DNA from: Microbacterium oleivorans
Lineage (GTDB): Bacteria > Actinomycetota > Actinomycetes > Actinomycetales > Microbacteriaceae
Length of the DNA: 64,000 nucleotides
Direction: 5' to 3'
Assembly (NCBI RefSeq): GCF_023715745.1
Contig: NZ_JAMBOV010000003.1
Span: 124,001-188,000 of the forward strand
Shown: piece by piece, positions 63,328 to 64,000 of the stretch
Layout: each line of letters begins with the position of its first letter
Position numbering within the stretch: the stretch's first letter is position 1
Program-made: the position numbers and the translations under genes
The notes under the pieces: model-generated
Database searches by the model: none
The model's input: only the letters and a program-made list of their open reading frames with translations
What the model was told of the DNA's origin: nothing

Positions 63328-63741
63328 ATGACCACCAGGTACCGGACCGAGGCGATCAACGACGACGGCGGGACAGGTGTCAGCCGCGTGGTGGGCGGCA
63401 TGACTGTTCCCGTCACGAATCCGTTGAGTCCGGATGCCGATCTCTCCCGCAGCAACCCCGAGCAGCTCCTCGCCCTCGCGTGGGCGACGTGCCTGGACGC
63501 GACTCTGCAGGCCATCGTGAAGAAGTCGCACCGCACACGGGTCCGCGTGGAGGTCGAACTGCAGGACTCACCCAGCCGGGGCGGCTACGAGTTCCACGTG
63601 ACCGCGTTCGTCTCGGCCGAGGGACGCACGATCGCCGAGACGGAGGACCTCCTGACCGCGGCACATGACCGCTGCCCGATCTCCCGCCTCCTGCAGGGGG
63701 CGGCGACGGTCGCCCTCCGCGCCGAGGGCTGGGCGGGCTGA
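63328..63741 (+). CDS. OsmC/Ohr-family peroxide-resistance protein
   Basis: 137 residues. Two conserved cysteines, C55 (WATCLDATLQ) and C116 (DRCPISRLL), are the thiol-peroxidase pair of Ohr/OsmC; GGMTVPVTNPLSPDADLSRSNPEQLLALAW is the Ohr-type middle. Reduces organic hydroperoxides with lipoyl or other dithiols. No adjacent OhrR gene. Confidence 0.88.
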   Translation: MTTRYRTEAINDDGGTGVSRVVGGMTVPVTNPLSPDADLSRSNPEQLLALAWATCLDATLQAIVKKSHRTRVRVEVELQDSPSRGGYEFHVTAFVSAEGRTIAETEDLLTAAHDRCPISRLLQGAATVALRAEGWAG

Positions 63742-63745
63742 CGCC

Positions 63746-64000
63746 TCAGCGGTCGACGGCGAATCCGAGGTGCGGCATGTCGACACCTCGGTAGCGGACG
63801 GTGAACCGCCGTCGCACCGTCATCCCCAGGCGGATCGCGACGTTCATCGAGGCGATGTTGGTGTCCCGGATCTTGGCCCACACCGACGCGGCATCCCGTT
63901 CGCGGAAGGCCCAGTCGCGGCTCGCACTCGCCGCCTCGGTCGCGTAGCCGCGATGCCAGTGCGATCGGCGGAAGAGGTAGCCGACCTCGAGGACCTCGTC
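63746..64000 (-). CDS. GNAT-family N-acetyltransferase, N-terminus cut by window edge
   Basis: 85 C-terminal residues only. EVGYLFRRSHWHRGYATEAASA is the RimJ-like GNAT acetyl-CoA motif, followed by VWAKIRDTNIASMNVAIRLGM and a final MPHLGFAVDR. Substrate unknown; start lies outside the window. Confidence 0.85.
   Translation of the reverse strand, partial: DEVLEVGYLFRRSHWHRGYATEAASASRDWAFRERDAASVWAKIRDTNIASMNVAIRLGMTVRRRFTVRYRGVDMPHLGFAVDR

Overview
The window looks like a chromosomal segment of a high-GC actinobacterium. Protein character and gene order point to Microbacteriaceae, probably Microbacterium, but no database was searched. It is almost entirely housekeeping DNA. About 66 protein genes and three tRNA genes fill the 64 kb, and no gene-free stretch exceeds 300 bases. 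I saw no insertion sequence, prophage, CRISPR array or rRNA. Four-base stop/start overlaps (ATGA or GTGA) mark many operon joints. Many first genes have no Shine-Dalgarno sequence; a TANNNT hexamer sits 6-8 bases before the start codon, the layout of leaderless actinobacterial mRNAs.

Layout. 1-8.6 kb: transketolase (cut by the window edge), heme O/A synthases ctaB and ctaA, and a Suf iron-sulfur operon (sufB-sufD-Rieske ferredoxin-sufC-DUF59). 8.6-13.6 kb: a siderophore-iron uptake operon (lipoprotein, two permeases, ATPase, siderophore-interacting reductase) under a clear IdeR/DmdR-type iron box. 13.7-18 kb: ABC-F ATPase, SURF1, small membrane proteins and fabG. 18-27 kb: serB, divergent glgC/glgA, rpmE2, an exonuclease, two hydrolases, a CGNR regulator and an EamA exporter. 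26.5-31.8 kb: an Lrp-type regulator divergent from a branched-chain 2-oxoacid dehydrogenase operon ending in an acyl-CoA dehydrogenase. 31.8-41.5 kb: histidine phosphatase, sirtuin, SpoU methyltransferase, SGNH hydrolase, helicase, ferritin-like/VIT1 protein, tRNA-Leu, M20 peptidase, uppP and PAC2.

41.5-49.8 kb: HAD phosphatase, trmI, FKBP lipoprotein, pafB-pafC, tatA-tatC and helY. With the M20, uppP and PAC2 genes this is the known neighbourhood of the mycobacterial Pup-proteasome locus, but mpa, dop, pup, prcBA and pafA are all absent where they would be expected. 49.8-54.5 kb: tRNA-Gly, tRNA-Pro, then tig-clpP1-clpP2-clpX, so general chaperone/Clp proteolysis is intact. 54.5-64 kb: a DHFR-like protein, M3 oligopeptidase, an autoregulated-looking ArsR repressor, valS, a metNIQ-type methionine importer, an OsmC/Ohr protein and a cut GNAT acetyltransferase.

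I did not find a clearly new molecular system. The items most worth follow-up are the proteasome-shaped hole in an otherwise conserved locus, the paired palindromes over the ArsR promoter, a DUF3099 gene that appears to start at ACG, the repeat-built basic tail on trigger factor, and the leaderless promoter series.
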